A stretch of DNA of 64,000 bases from Pardosa pseudoannulata (GCA_032207245.1 CM063501.1:77196686-77260685); one strand, 5' to 3'. Positions 14,147-27,857 are shown, counted from the stretch's first letter. Made by a program: numbers and translations. Notes: generated by a model from the letters alone, not told the origin.

Positions 14147-14326
14147 GCCGAACGATGGACGATTGGTTAGGGTGCTGACCTTCGGGACCGGAGTACGTTT
14201 GTTCGAATCCCATTGTGGCATGGAAGTTCGTAGCCTTTCAGAATCGGGTTTAAGCTGTAGGTCCCGGTCTCATTAGCCCTCGTGTTGCAAAAAGTAGACC
14301 ATAGCACTTGAACCAAACCAAACTAA
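14147..14326 (+). mobile_element. tRNA-derived SINE, second copy inside Helitron copy 2
   Basis: Same family: head GCCGAACGATGGACGATTGG, B-box-like TGTTCGAATCC, the 'CATTAGCCCTCGTG' block and a CCAAACCAAACTAAAC tail. No convincing target duplication was seen, so the exact ends are approximate. Confidence 0.82.
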
Positions 14327-14782
14327 ACTCATCGTTTTTTAGTTGCCAACTTTAATTTAACTTGTCATATTACATGATAGGATGGCAGCAGAGGTTTTAA
14401 TATTGACAGTGATTATTTGGTGGTATATATGAATGATGTCCAAAATTTAGCGAATCGATTGCAAACCGTGTGGTCACGTATAAAAACAAACACACAAACG
14501 AACAAACTTCTTAATTTTAAAAGATGTATAACTTAATTAATCTGTGAAATAGACTTCGTTGAATAGAAGAATTCGTTGATAATATCGGTGATAAAATTTT
14601 CATTGCAACAAAAAATTATCGATGATTAAATTTAAAATTTGCACATATGTTCCTATTCTGTTATTTAAGCCAAATATAAAGGAAAATTATTTACGTAATA
14701 CCTAAGTTCAGTGATAAAAAGTATGAGAATGATGCAAACTATATTTAAATATTTTAAAATAAGAAATGATTAAATGAGATGA

Positions 14783-15404
14783 TTAACTCTCCGAGTGGAA
14801 CACACCGAGGAAAAAGTCTCCAAAAATACGCTAAAGATTTATTGTGTCAATGGCCAAAGCGTTCTATGATTTTTTACTTCACCCTTTGTCGACTAGAATG
14901 GAATACGGGAAACCCACCCTCGTTATTGTCCCTTTACTTCCGGTTATAAATAGATATTATAGATTGTTAATTTTTAATACACATAAAGCTCGTCAAGTCT
15001 CGAAGATCATCAAATAAGAAATAATGGATTCTAAAAGTACAAATAAAAATATTCTTTAAGAGAATTATTTATATTTTTTTACGAAAGTCATCCAAGATAT
15101 TTAAGGGATGCAATTAGAGATACATTTGTTACCGCAAATGAAATATTTCGAAATAGAGATTTACAAATCCAGCGTCTTTGTGCCTCAGGGAATAGAGGTG
15201 CATGCCTCAATAAATGTCACTCAAAGATGGATGCAGTTCCTAAACAATCGACCTGACCCTCCTCAAAACTCCATGGGGGAAGACAGAAATGTACATTACA
15301 TCCATTTTCGGAACGTTTTTGGAGGTCGAAAATTGTACGTGAAACCGCTTTGAAGGCATAATCGGTTTGGCGGAATTGTACGTGCGAAACGCTTAGAGGG
15401 TTAA
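14783..15404. mobile_element. piggyBac-like TTAA element inside Helitron copy 2
   Basis: TTAA at 14783-14786 and 15401-15404 bracket 614 bp. Helitron copy 1 reads 'gatggTTAAaggaatg' at the same place (about 6735-6748), giving the empty site with a single TTAA. Ends after TTAA are CTCTCCGAGTGG and, inverted, CCCTCTAAGCGT; most differences are C/T or G/A changes. A + frame of 81 codons (15108-15353) is open but matches no transposase motif I know. Confidence 0.85.
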
Positions 15405-15704
15405 AGGAATGCTGTCATAATGCTAGAAATAAAATGTTATTTTCATCTACTTATAATGTGATAAATTGATTAATTTAATCATCGCCTGCTCTTGACCGGT
15501 AAGAACAGGGCTTAAAATAATGGCATTAAACGATGGAAAAAGGGGAAAGGAGTGAATTTCGAACGTTTTTGAACTCGTTTTGAATTTTGGTAACCCTAAC
15601 TGATCAAGAATCCAAAATATATACCTCTATCCATTCGAGGTCCAACCGCTTCATAAATTCAAGCACAGACGGATAGATAACTTAGGCTAATATTATACAG
15701 GGGA

Positions 15705-17098
15705 TTTGTTGATCACTTCTAATGTTCTGAGAGATTGCTGACTAGTTTTTAAATTTTAAAAGCTTTGTAATTTGCTAAAGAAATATATGCTCACTAAGAT
15801 TAATAAATAACAAAATTCCTTAGTTAAAAAATAATCAACATTTATTGTTATAATATGTATATATAATGAAATTATCAAGTTTTAATGATTTCTTTTCAAA
15901 TACTCTTATATAAGATGCATTATAAGCAGATAGCTAACATTTACGTTAAAGAAAAGAGAAGTCCTAATTCTAAATTCAATTTTGATAACAAGTACCTTCG
16001 TGAATTTACAAGGGTTGTGTATCAAGAACACCGCTGGTCGGGAGCTGTCCAGGACTTGGTATTTGTCAAATGTGTAGATTCAGGATCTCTCGGATCTAAA
16101 TCGCCTCACCACATGTATTACATATATAACTTCAAAGTAAACAAGAGTTCGCAAAACACAGAAGAATTATATTTTAGATTCAAACATATTCATACAAACA
16201 AAAATATGTTAACATAATGAAAAGATTTTCTAAATGACTAATTATACAACTCTTTATAAGGAATTAATATCATTAATAGAGGCCTAAGTCAAATGACTGT
16301 AAATATTCTTTATAAAGTATCCATTCTCACAGGAGCAGAAGAGTTTTACATACTACGAGTTGGTAATCGTTAGCGCAATACGATAGTGGATTTGTTTTTT
16401 TGACTAGTCTTTGTCTTTACTCCAAAAATTCACCTATACGTTCTTTTCTTGTCCAATCCCTTCCTTCGAAAATTTTCCCACATCAAATGTTAACATCATT
16501 AAAGTAGCCTTTTTTGTTCAGGCTGACATTACATTTTAACTCCTATCCATAATAGTAAGATGCATGACCGTTAAGCTGTCATTCCGTGAATATTCTCTGC
16601 ATAAACTTGACGTAAATAATTTCTTAAATTCCTCAAGGAAAATCCTCATATCATGCATACATCATAAAAATACCTCTACAACATATATAACTTCAAAGTA
16701 AACAAGAGTATCAGCAAAAACTTTAAGAATTAATTTATTCAACAGTCATATAAACAAAGATATATGTTACGAATGAAAAGATTTCAAATGAAATGAAGTG
16801 ATGCTGACCAAATGTAAAATATAAACGACGCTGCTACTCAACAGAGCGACAGTTAGCTTGAGTGTAATCGTTAGCACGCAATAAAGTATTTTGTTTCTTT
16901 CCCTCGACTCTGGCAGAATTCTTATTCTTTTACAATATACCAAGCGAGTGTCTTGGAACAGACACGAAACTGTTAACAGCTACAATAAAAGAAGATTTTT
17001 TTGAAAAATAGTGTTTGTCTTTACTATCCACTAAATAAAAAATGCATATTTAGACACAGATCAACGTAAAATATTTTCCTCCTTAATTCCATATGTCT
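15705..17098. repeat. Diverged ~560-bp duplication of unknown sequence
   Basis: Blocks 'catatataacttcaaagtaaacaagagt' (about 16120 and 16684), 'aatcgttagc.(a)cgcaata' (about 16366 and 16866) and 'ttgtctttact' (about 16407 and 17009) recur in order, with spacing of roughly 500-600 bp. The first copy overlaps a 110-codon + frame. Confidence 0.6.
15885..16217 (+). CDS. 110-codon open frame of unknown nature
   Basis: The longest + frame in this area that is not simple repeat. It begins with MISFQILLYKMHY and includes a K/R/N-rich middle and a 'SPHHMYYIYNF' stretch. No domain, signal peptide or membrane segment is evident. A second, broken copy of its 3' part lies near 16680, so it is more likely part of a repeat than a gene. 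I do not recognise it. Confidence 0.15.
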   Translation: MISFQILLYKMHYKQIANIYVKEKRSPNSKFNFDNKYLREFTRVVYQEHRWSGAVQDLVFVKCVDSGSLGSKSPHHMYYIYNFKVNKSSQNTEELYFRFKHIHTNKNMLT

Positions 17099-18560
<1,462 letters not shown>

Positions 18561-18579
18561 TAGAGAGTAATTAAAATAC

Positions 18580-19740
18580 CAATTCAAGTATAACAATACA
18601 CAAGATATTTTTTATATATAATTTGTGAACAATAGGGTTAACAGCTAGTAAAAATATCATTTTTACATGCATACAAATTTTTGATTTAGAAATAGTTGAA
18701 AGTAATGCTGATTTATCCGCTTTTATAAAGGTAGAAAAAATATACATCCATTGTTAGTTTCCTATCCGTCATCCACACATTATATAAGGCTCTGTTCATT
18801 TTACTCATTGGAATCAAGCTAAACAAATTATTTTATCTACAGAACTTAAAATATCATTTGGTTAACAGTTAGTAAAAATATCATTTTTTCACGCATACAA
18901 ATTTTTGATTTAGAAATAATTGAAAGTAATGATGATTTATCCGCTTTTATAAAGGTAAAAATATATACATACATTTTTAGTCTCCTATCCGTCATTCAAA
19001 CATTATATAAGGCTCTGTTCATTTTACTCAATGGAATCAAGCTAAACAAATTACTTTATCTTCAGAAACTAAAATACCATTTAAAGTATAACAATCTACA
19101 AGAGATTTTTTTTGTATATAATTTCTGAGCAATAACGTTAACAGTTAGTAAAATATTATTTTTATATGAATACAAATTTTTGATTTACAAATAGCTGAAA
19201 GTAATGTTGATTTATCTGCTTTTATAAAGGTAGAAAAAAATATACATACATTTTTAGTCTCCTATCCGTCATCTACACATTATATAAGGCTCTGTTCATT
19301 TTACTCAGTGGAATCAAACTGAACAAATTATTTTATCTACAGAACTTAAAATACCATTTCAAGTACAACAATCCACAAGAGATTTTTTTATATGTAATTT
19401 GTGAGAAATAGGATTAACAGTTAGTAAAAATATCATTTTTATATGTTATAAAAGTTATATAATACAAATAGTTTTTGATTTACAAATAGTTGAAAGTAAT
19501 GTTAATTTATCCACTTTTATAAAGGTAGAAAAGAGACCTTCGACAAAATGCTTCTAACACAAACAAGAGATTTTTTTTATATATAATTTGTGAACAATAA
19601 GGTTAATAGTTAGTGAAAATATCATTTTTACAGGAGTAGAAGTTTTAGATTTACAAATAGTTGAAAGTAATGCGGATTTTTCCACTTTTATAAAGGTAGA
19701 AAGGAGACCTTCGACAAAATGTTCCTAACACAAACAAGAG

Positions 19741-19816
<76 letters not shown>

Positions 19817-19960
19817 AATTATGAATAATAGGGTTAACAGTTAGTAAAAATATCATTTTTGCATCAATACAAGTTTTTGATTTACAAATAGTTGAAAGTA
19901 ATGTTGATTTATCCACTTTTATAAAGGTAGAAAGGAGACCTTTGACAAAATATTTCTAAA
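18580..19960. repeat. Tandem array of ~190-280 bp units
   Basis: 'gttaacag.tagtaaaaatatcattttt' and variants recur at about 18637, 18859, 19136, 19411, 19604 and 19833. Each is followed by 'tttttgattta.aaatag.tgaaagtaatg' and 'atttatc.(g/a)cttttataaaggtaga'. The early units also share 'tatataaggctctgttcattttactca'; the later ones have lost that part and end 'gagacctt(c)gacaaaat'. No coding frame. Confidence 0.9.
19742..19811. repeat. (TA)n microsatellite in the last array unit
   Basis: About 66 bp of pure TA ending in TACACATATAAA. Its position corresponds to the 'tttttatatataattt' text of sister units, which appears to have seeded it. Confidence 0.95.
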
Positions 19961-20815
19961 AGAAGTAAGAAAAAAATAATATGATAAGATTTTAGATTTT
20001 TATTACCTATTAAAAAATAAATGTTCAGAAACATCTCGGCTGAAAATATTTCTCTTGATCACTCCATATGAATCACGTCCTACATTAAGAGCATAAATAA
20101 GTCACTTTATCTGGTTAATTAGAGTCCATTAATATAAATTCGAAATCGCTTAGAAGAAAACAAAATATTTTAATTGTCCATGAAATCTCCATCGTTCCAT
20201 TACGTGAATAAATGAAGTTTAATGCCCGGCGTTTTATTTTTGGGAATAACAAATTTACTTCATAATATTCAATAATGGAAAACTGACTTTGCATCCTTCC
20301 ATTAATTTAAAATGACTTCTACTTCTACGGTCGTTTTGTTTTATTTTATCTTAGATTATTTCTGTTATGTATTTAAATTTCATCTTCTTTGGGATTTCTT
20401 TATTTAAAGAATAATTAAAGTCAATATAATTAATAGTATCTAATGAAGTACAATCATTTGTGCTATATCATACATATATTCAAATATGCCTGTATAAATA
20501 AAAATGTATCAAAATGTTTATGTTTAGGATTTTAAAAGTAAATATCAAAGCATTAATTGATAAATAGAGAGCACACTCTTTGTGACTCGTAAGAATATGT
20601 GGTTAAACTATACTATTTAAGGGTGCGCCAAGTTCCACGGAGAGCAGTTAAATCTTGTGGGTTGGGGACCATCTATTGGATTGAGTCTCTTTGTCTAAAA
20701 TTAAAGAGTCAAATGTGGCCACCATCTTGAATATTTAATAGAGTTATTTTGAGAAAAATCTGATAAAACATCACGCTTGGATTTTTAGTCTTTTTTCTTC
20801 TTCCCAGGATCTGAG
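19961..20815. other. AT-rich sequence without recognised features
   Basis: The only landmark is a short match near 19990-20080 to text at 13350-13440 ('tttttatta.c.att', 'aacatctc..cttaaaatattt'). No gene seen. Confidence 0.3.
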
Positions 20816-21519
20816 CTTGACACACACACACACATTTATGTATATACCTTCTTTACTTGCACTACAGGGGACAACATCTTTTGAGCCCGTGGCAACGAGC
20901 TCAAGTCATACGTGTCCTCTGGATAGTGCTAAATGAGAGACAATCTCAGAGGTTATCATCATACCTCCTTTAGGTATAGTTGGGTTTCACGCACCCGGGG
21001 TTTCACCGGAATGATCAGGGTCTTCAGTTATTCCTGATAGACGAGCTTACCTTTGTAGTGTTTGCTCATTATCGGGTTGGACTATGACGGAACTCTCGTA
21101 GGCCAGCAGTAGCTCAATAGCTATTGTGGTTACTGTCGTGACCTCTGGTCTTCAGTATGCATGTTGCTGTATGTCTTCGTGATGGGTCAACGTTAAAATT
21201 TACTTACCTGCACTACAGCCTATTTACAAGCCAATGCCAACAAGATTTCCCTAATGGACCCTCTCAGGCACTATGGTGCGCCAACAATTGATTTTCAATG
21301 TCTTGTGGTCAGTCTCTGCTCAGTCTATTCACCCTGTGAGAGGTCTTCCTCTTATTCTGGTTCTCTCTACATACCTAAAGGACACATTTTTCACGAGGTT
21401 CGAGTTGCCACGTCTAATGTAGCCTCTACAGTATGGCCAATTGTTCCACACAGTATGGCCAGATGTTTTGGGTGTCCCAGACTGTACAATTCATCGCAGC
21501 TCGTAATATATAATGCGGT
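20816..21519. other. GC-richer unassigned segment beside the LINE
   Basis: Noticeably higher G+C than the surroundings. 'actt.(acc)tgcactacag' followed by 'agcc..tg.caac.ag' appears twice (about 20856 and 21208), suggesting an old ~355-bp duplication. The 89-codon + frame 21254-21523 is unrecognised. Near 21418 lies the end-like motif TGTAGCCTCTACAGTATGGC also seen at 10093. Probably several decayed elements. Confidence 0.35.
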
Positions 21520-22905
21520 ATAAATACAGCAAAAATATTACAAACAAACACATATAAATACAAAACAGACAAAATAACATTTAGAAATACACTTAAAAAT
21601 AAAAAAATGTATAAGATAATTGCATGAAAATAAATATAGTGCTGCACAGTAGAAGTTACATATTCGGATTCAGCCTTGTAACGGGGTGTGCAGATTTTCC
21701 GAATTTTTCATTAGCCAACAGAACAAATTGTATAGTTCAGATGAGAGAATTTTGTTACAATTTAGCTGATCAGCCCAGGCACCTTCCAGGCTTAGTATGG
21801 GGCTCTTTAAATGCCAATCCCTAGTGAGGGAGCAGTCAAATAGGTAGTTGTCCGGCACATCCGGTCCACCACAAACACAATTAGGACTAGCCGATTCAGA
21901 GAGCTGGAACCGGATAAGATAGGCCGGGAATGGTGCATGCCCGGTAAGGAAAGCTGTAAAGGTTGCATTGCAGATTAGCCTAGTGGGGAATATTTTCGGG
22001 TAGTAGACGTGGACAGACCTACCTTCTCCGCTGAGTCCCAAGTGACCTGTCAGTCAGCTGTTTGGCGTTCTCGAAGTTTGCTCCTGATGTAGACCGGTGG
22101 AAGAGGAAGTTCCAGATCAGTGTGGTTCTGTTCGGCTGCAGAGTTGGCCAGGGCGTCCGATTGATTATTGCCGTCTGAGTTTGCATGGGATTTCACGTAG
22201 TTGAGGGTTATTTTTCTTGTTTTGGAGATCCGCAGCATTGGGAGTTGGATTCTTTGAACCTGGCTGCTGCTTGAGAATTTGGTAATTTGCATTAATACTT
22301 GCCTGGTTGTCCGAGAAGATTGAAGATGGTGTTGATAACCCCTTTAGGCTGATTTTAATGTGGTGAGTTCTTCCTGGAAGGGCCCGAACGATGGCCGAAT
22401 GGTTAGGGTGCTGGCCTTCCGATCCGGAGTTTGTGGGTTCGAATCCCACTATGGCATGGATGTTCGTAGCCGTTCGGAATCAGCTTTAAGCAGTAGGTCC
22501 CAGTCTCATTAGCCCTCGTGTTGCAAACAGTAGACCGTAGCACTCCAAAACCAAACCAAACCTTCTTCCTGGAAGCCAGTGCTGAGCTTTTCTTAGGGAA
22601 ATTTTATGTTTATATAGAAGCTTTTCATGTTGCAATGCTATAAAGGCGGATACAAGTCCTTTTGAACCATCTGTGTAATCTTTATTACGTCGCTACTGTG
22701 GATTTCGCTGAAGTCGAATTTCCTGTCTACAGGGTGTATATACGAAACGGGTGCATTACTTTGTATTTCGTATGGGTCCACATCTAGGGTCTCGTTTTAT
22801 TAAGCCTCAGAAGTTTATCTTTTCTGGCTTTCCTTTGAATTGTTAGGTGCAGCGGCGGGCAGACTATCAGGACATTCAAGGTTAATGTGTTCAAGGCTTT
22901 AAAAA
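21520..22905 (-). pseudogene. 3' end of a LINE with RNase H domain (I/R1-like), broken
   Basis: The minus strand, read from about 22900 downward, shows in order: a 'TIQRKARKDKLLRL' stretch, the RNase H catalytic motif YTDGSK near 22670, IFSDNQASI (second acidic motif) near 22325, and VKSHANSDGNNQSDALANSA near 22180 (the terminal H...D block). A C-terminal zinc-binding-like block follows: FLTGHAPFPAYL, then CVCGG and NYLFDCSLT (22041-21670). This order is typical of non-LTR retrotransposon ORF2 ends that carry RNase H. Several frameshifts separate the blocks and a SINE interrupts it at 22381. No reverse transcriptase is present, so the copy is 5'-truncated and dead. Confidence 0.85.
22381..22562 (+). 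mobile_element. tRNA-derived SINE inserted in the LINE
   Basis: Full-length 182-bp copy: GGCCCGAACGATGGCC head, A box TGGCCGAATGG, perfect B box GGTTCGAATCC, 'GTAGCCGTTCGGAATC', 'CTCATTAGCCCTCGTG', tail CCAAACCAAACC. A perfect 13-bp target duplication TTCTTCCTGGAAG (22368-22380 and 22563-22575) fixes both ends. The best reference copy of this family in the window. Confidence 0.95.
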
Positions 22906-23850
22906 ACGAAAACCACGCTTCATGTCAGAAATTTGACATTTAAATTTAATAAATAGTATTACTAGCATTGCTTTTTAAGAGAATCCCAATAGGAAAGAAA
23001 CATAGATACTTCTTCTGAGTAAGAATTTTTTAATTTTGTTTCTTCTTTGAATAGTCTTTATCATACATTATATCTTGTGACAATATAATAAATTATTAAC
23101 ATAGTAAAATTATTCCATATATCCCTCGTACTCTAAATTTTTGAGAGAAATTTTCGAAAAGAAAAGCAAACATTACACTCTAGTAAACACGATTATAAGA
23201 AAAATCGTATAATGACTCCCACTGACCTAAAGCATACTTATCGCTGATATAAACAAACATAGATAAAAAGTGTTCCTTCCATCGATTTCTAAAACAAGTC
23301 GTAATAGCTTTAGTGTTGGTAACTGGATGCGGAAGATAGTTAACATCTATAGGGTAATACGGAACAGTCTCAAATGGGATTCACCGTGTTAATGGGGCAT
23401 AATTTCCACAAAAACTGCATTCCCGGATGAACGCAATGTTTCTCATATTAAGTACCCTATTACTGCGTCTCGGACATACAGCTTTAGCTGTTTACTGAAC
23501 ACTGAATGGTTCTAAAAGATAAAGAGGAGGATGAATATGATATTGTATTTTGTTCGATCGTATTAAATTGTTAGCATAGCACGTATATTCATATTTATTC
23601 CAATGACAGTGTTTATGTCGCCAATTTCTTTCTCACACTAATATAACCAATTTTACGATCAACTTGAAATTCGCATTCTTTGAGGGGACATATTATCTTT
23701 CGAGATAATATGTCTTCATTATATCAGATTATTTTTTATTCGATGTAAATATAAAAAGCTCTACTCTGTTTAAAATAAAATGTTTATTATATCATTAATA
23801 AGGGTTTCATTTAAAAAATATATTTATTTTTCTATATAAAGAAATACATT
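22906..23850. other. AT-rich sequence, no recognised features
   Basis: No open frame, tandem structure or element ends seen. A short inverted repeat 'atattatctttcgagataatat' lies near 23689-23710. Confidence 0.3.
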
Positions 23851-24960
23851 TAATTCTTAACTGCCTAGAATCTATTTTCATACACGGCTAAATAATACCT
23901 TGCAGAATTTTTATGTTTTCCTTTTGAGTGTAGACAGAGGACAATTTTATAAACAATCTATAAAATTTTCTAGTAATTTATATTATTTGTAATTTTTTTA
24001 TTTGAATCGACACTTTATGATTGTTTTGAATAGAGCACATAAAGTTACTTTTTTGGCAGGTGCATACACTGAAATCATGATAAATTCTTAACTGCCTAGA
24101 ATCTATTTTCATACACGGCTAAATAATACCTTGCAGAATTTTTATGTTTACCTTTTGAGGGTAGGCAGAGGATACTTTTATAAACAATCTATAATATGTT
24201 CTAGTAATTTAATATATTTATAATTTTTTTATTTGAATCGACACTTTATGATTGTTTTGAATAGAGCACATAAAGTTACATTTTTGGCAGGTGCATAGAC
24301 TGAAATCATGATAAATTCTTAACTGCCTAGAATCTAATTTCATACACGGCTAAATAATACCTTGCAGAATTTTTATGTTTTCCTTTTGAGGGTAGACAGA
24401 GGACACTTTTATAAACAATCTATAAAATTTTCTAGTAATTTATATTATTTATAATTTTTTTTTATTTGAATCGACACTTTATGATTGTTTTGAATAGAGC
24501 ACATAAAGTTACTTTTTTGGCAGGTGCATAGACTGAAATCGTGATAAATTCCTTATTAGAATCTATTTATACATAAATAATACCTTAGAATTTTTATGTT
24601 TTTTTTTATGACAGAGGTTTTATAACAATCTATAAATATAATTTATATTATTTTATTTTTTTTTTTTTATGAATTGACATTATGATTTTTTGATTACAGC
24701 ACTAATAAACTTTTTGGCATCATAGACTGAAATCTGATAAACTTAATGCCAAATCTAATCATACAAAATAATACCTTAGAATTTTTAGTTTTGATAGACA
24801 ATAATTTATAAACAATCATAAAAATAGTAATTTATATTATTTAATATAGAATTGACAATGATGAAACACATAAAGTTACTTTTTTAGAAATAAATCATGA
24901 TAAATTTTATCTTTATAGATCTCTATTTACTATACAAATTTTAGTAGTACCAAATAAAAT
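23851..24960. repeat. ~231-bp tandem array, last units deletion-rich
   Basis: Three near-identical units start with 'aattcttaactgcctagaat' at about 23854, 24085 and 24316 and contain 'acacggctaaataatacctt' and 'tttggcaggtgcata'. Two more units (about 24543-24740 and 24741-24950) keep the same order but lack many short pieces of 1-6 bases throughout, with few substitutions. Confidence 0.92.
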
Positions 24961-25474
24961 ATTTTTATTTTTTTTTTTTTAATTACCTATGATGATTAAA
25001 ATGATAACTGATTACTAACTTGACGTTATGTAGTACTCAAATTTTCTGAAATGTCATGATTATTTTATTCTGTACAGTCCATAATAAATTAGATTTAGGC
25101 ATCGACAAACAATCGGTAAAAATGACTAAAGCATTAAAGGGTTAAAAATCATAAAAAATATACCAACTGAAAAACATAGAAGACCTTTTAGAAAATAACT
25201 TTTGAATTATGTAGGTTAGAGAGTAATTTCTCATATCAAATAGAAGTTAATTATATTATTATTAATTTTATTTTAATTCTGTGAAACTGAATTATAATGA
25301 TACGAGCGATATAGTATAAACTATAGCAAGATAGAGGATTTTTTTTAAAATTTCAATATCTTAGCTTATTTTTTAAAATTTTTAAACAACAAAATTCTTT
25401 AGTATTTTAGGTTTACAAAATAAAAAACCAGATCAAATTTGATGTATGTTTTTGAAAGTACCAGTAGCATTTAA
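24961..25474. other. AT-rich sequence, no recognised features
   Basis: Nothing supportable seen between the 231-bp array and the piggyBac-like element. Confidence 0.3.
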
Positions 25475-26022
25475 TTAACACGTTGACTGCCGTGAGGGTC
25501 ATCGATGACCGGCACTCCACTTGGCTACAGTGCTGTGAGTGCCATCAGTGAAGCAGCAAATAATAAAAGTACATAATTATAGTAAATATGGATACTGATA
25601 ATTTTTTCAATAACACCATTGTTATTATAATGGTTTGAAGAAATTAATACAATATAGAACATACAAAAATAATTTTATCAGTACATGAAAAATATATACA
25701 GTGCATATCGTGACATATTGACATTCAAGTCAAAGAAAAGTGAATCACGCCGGAACAATGCACCATTTTTTAGCAAATATATAGTCTAGCTGCAATGATA
25801 ATATTACAGCAATAGAAGCACGAAAAAAAGGACAATCGTAACAATTGCCTACCGCGCCGTGGTAGTTATCGGTGACCCCACCATGCTTCAAGCACGATTT
25901 TATAACTTATTTTATCTGCTGCAAATAATATTACAGCATATGCATAACATAATAATAATGAAAAGTTCACGTCGGCGCCTTGGACAAACCATCGAAAATG
26001 CGTCTGGCAGTGAACGTGTTAA
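25475..26022. mobile_element. piggyBac-like MITE with TTAA ends
   Basis: TTAA at 25475-25478 and 26019-26022. Terminal inverted repeats are CACGTTGACTGCC and, inverted, CACGTTCACTGCC (12 of 13). A subterminal palindrome GGTCATCGATGACC lies about 22 bases in, and a related 'GTTATCGGTGACC' motif lies toward the right end. Interior 540 bp, no transposase frame. Confidence 0.85.
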
Positions 26023-27200
26023 GATAAGATTCTAGAAGTGGTGAAACCATGCTGGGTAACCCCCTTTCACTTTGTGATACCATTACTTTCTACGCATGAA
26101 TTTTTGATGTAACTGTAGTACAAATGCAATTCTTGTGGGGGCAGTGACTGATGGGCTTCGGAGATCAGAGGGATTGCACTTTTTGGCCGTGTCTGTGTTT
26201 GTTTTGGCGTGTGTTTCTGTGTGTGTGTGCGTGCGGGAGTGTTTTGGATTTTGGGCTTTGATTGCATGTTTTTGTAGCCTATGAATGGTCCAGGTTTGCT
26301 TCATTTGGGTGACTAAGTGGTACCTCTTTTTACCAATGCAGATGAATTGTCTTTCCGTATACACTTTTGTGAGAGTGCAGCTATGTTTGACATAAGTTTT
26401 TTTTTTTTTAAACCCTCGGTGGCAAACAGTCTTCCCTAAGGATTAGGCTTTCAAATGTTTACCACGAAACAGTTCACTCCGCAATAGTAGAAAAAAAAAA
26501 AAAAAAAAGAAAAAAGAAAAAAAGAGAAAAAAAAATACTGAGAGAATATAGTCGTGAGTCATCATTTAAAAAAGTTTATAGTTTAAATAACTAAAACGAA
26601 ACCCTGGAAGAAGGTAGCATTATGCTTGCCGTTAATGTTAAAGTAAGAAAAAAAAAGCGAAACTGATTTACTCGCCGCATTCACACGTTGTGTGTTGAAT
26701 GCCCAAGTTTTTTTCGTGACTCCAGGCAGCGTGTGGTGTAGCCAGTGAAAATAATTGCACTTAAACTTTACCAAGTTTTACAGAATTGTGATTGGTCTCC
26801 AGGAGGCGATTCAGGACCATCCTTGGAGTCCTGGTCCTTCTGGGCAGAGTCGGGAAAGGACGCATTGTAAAAAGGGCAATGGAACAACGAACACGTCAGC
26901 ACAGGATAATGGAAAAGGTTTAAGGTTGCCTGAGTAGAAAGAAGGAAAAAAGAATGCAGCGTTCTCTTGGACATTGGCAATTTTTTTTGAGGCGTAGCAC
27001 GTGGAGTGCTTCTTTACTTTTTAATTTTTTATATATTTTTTTCGCATATTTCCTTGTCATTTGTTCTATATTTGAACATTGTAATATAGATCAGTGGTAT
27101 TATACTATAATTAAAGACGATATAAAGCAAGTTTGGGTTATAAATGACTTTGAAATAACAACAGCAATGTATTACACCACAGCAACTTTAAAGAGCTAAT
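26023..27200. other. Unassigned segment with GC-richer islands
   Basis: Parts near 26120-26300 and 26800-26990 are distinctly less AT-rich than the surroundings. Several 60-90 codon frames overlap on both strands, which argues against any one being real. A poly-T run lies at about 26399-26410 and a homopurine A/G tract at 26488-26537. It could hold an untranslated exon or a decayed retroelement; I recognise neither. Confidence 0.25.
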
Positions 27201-27857
27201 CCCACCGGTGAAGGCTGTTTACCATTCAGAGTACAATATTTTACTTTGTATCAAGCCACTCTTCATTGCAACATTGCCCATACGAGAATAGTTTTAATTA
27301 CTCTGTTCGAAGAATGGACTTTAGAAGGTTTATTTTAACTGCTTAAAAATATTGATACAACTGAGTGAGAATATGATATTTTTCTGTTGCATTGTAGTAT
27401 TATTGTAGTCTGTGTCTGTCTGCTTTTTTAAATTGACATTTTTCATTATTATTAGTAAGTAACCAATTTATATCAGCGGACATCTGTTACCATATGAAAA
27501 ATTATACATTACCCTTTACTTATTCTCTATCAAAATTAAAATAAGATTTTAAAGACTCAAATATTTTAACAGCTACGTTACTAAAAATCTAGAAATTAAT
27601 ATTTAAGTCTTAAATAATCAATGATATAGAAAGTATGTCTTAACATTTAAATATTTTGTAATGTCTAGAGTCACTTTAAATTAATTAAAGCCAAAGCCCT
27701 AATTCAACTTTTAGAATTTAAAAATCCCTTTTAATTAAATTAAGATAACTTTGAATTTTTTAAAGGAAATTTAGCTGATGGTACAATAAATTCAGAGTAT
27801 TTAATGTTATGCTGTGAAAAGTAGGGAATTGAAGTGAAATAATCAAGTAAAGTGAAT
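27201..27857. other. AT-rich sequence, no recognised features
   Basis: No gene, RNA, tandem structure or element ends seen. Confidence 0.3.

Larger units (their letters stand above)
13796..15704 (-). mobile_element. Non-autonomous Helitron, copy 2, with nested insertions
   Basis: Minus-strand 5' end TCCCCTGTATAATATTAGCC at 15704; 3' end is palindrome CCCGTCATATGACGGG (13807-13822), seven bases, CTAG (13799-13796). Flanks are A upstream and T downstream on the element strand, as for A|T Helitron insertion. Interior blocks match 5919-7027. The extra length over copy 1 is explained by two SINEs and one piggyBac-like element nested inside. Confidence 0.9.

Noticed and set aside
26067..26980. Frames in the 26.0-27.2 kb GC-richer segment as genes
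   Set aside because: Five frames of 60-93 codons overlap on both strands, none shows a recognisable domain, and no splice or repeat evidence favours one.
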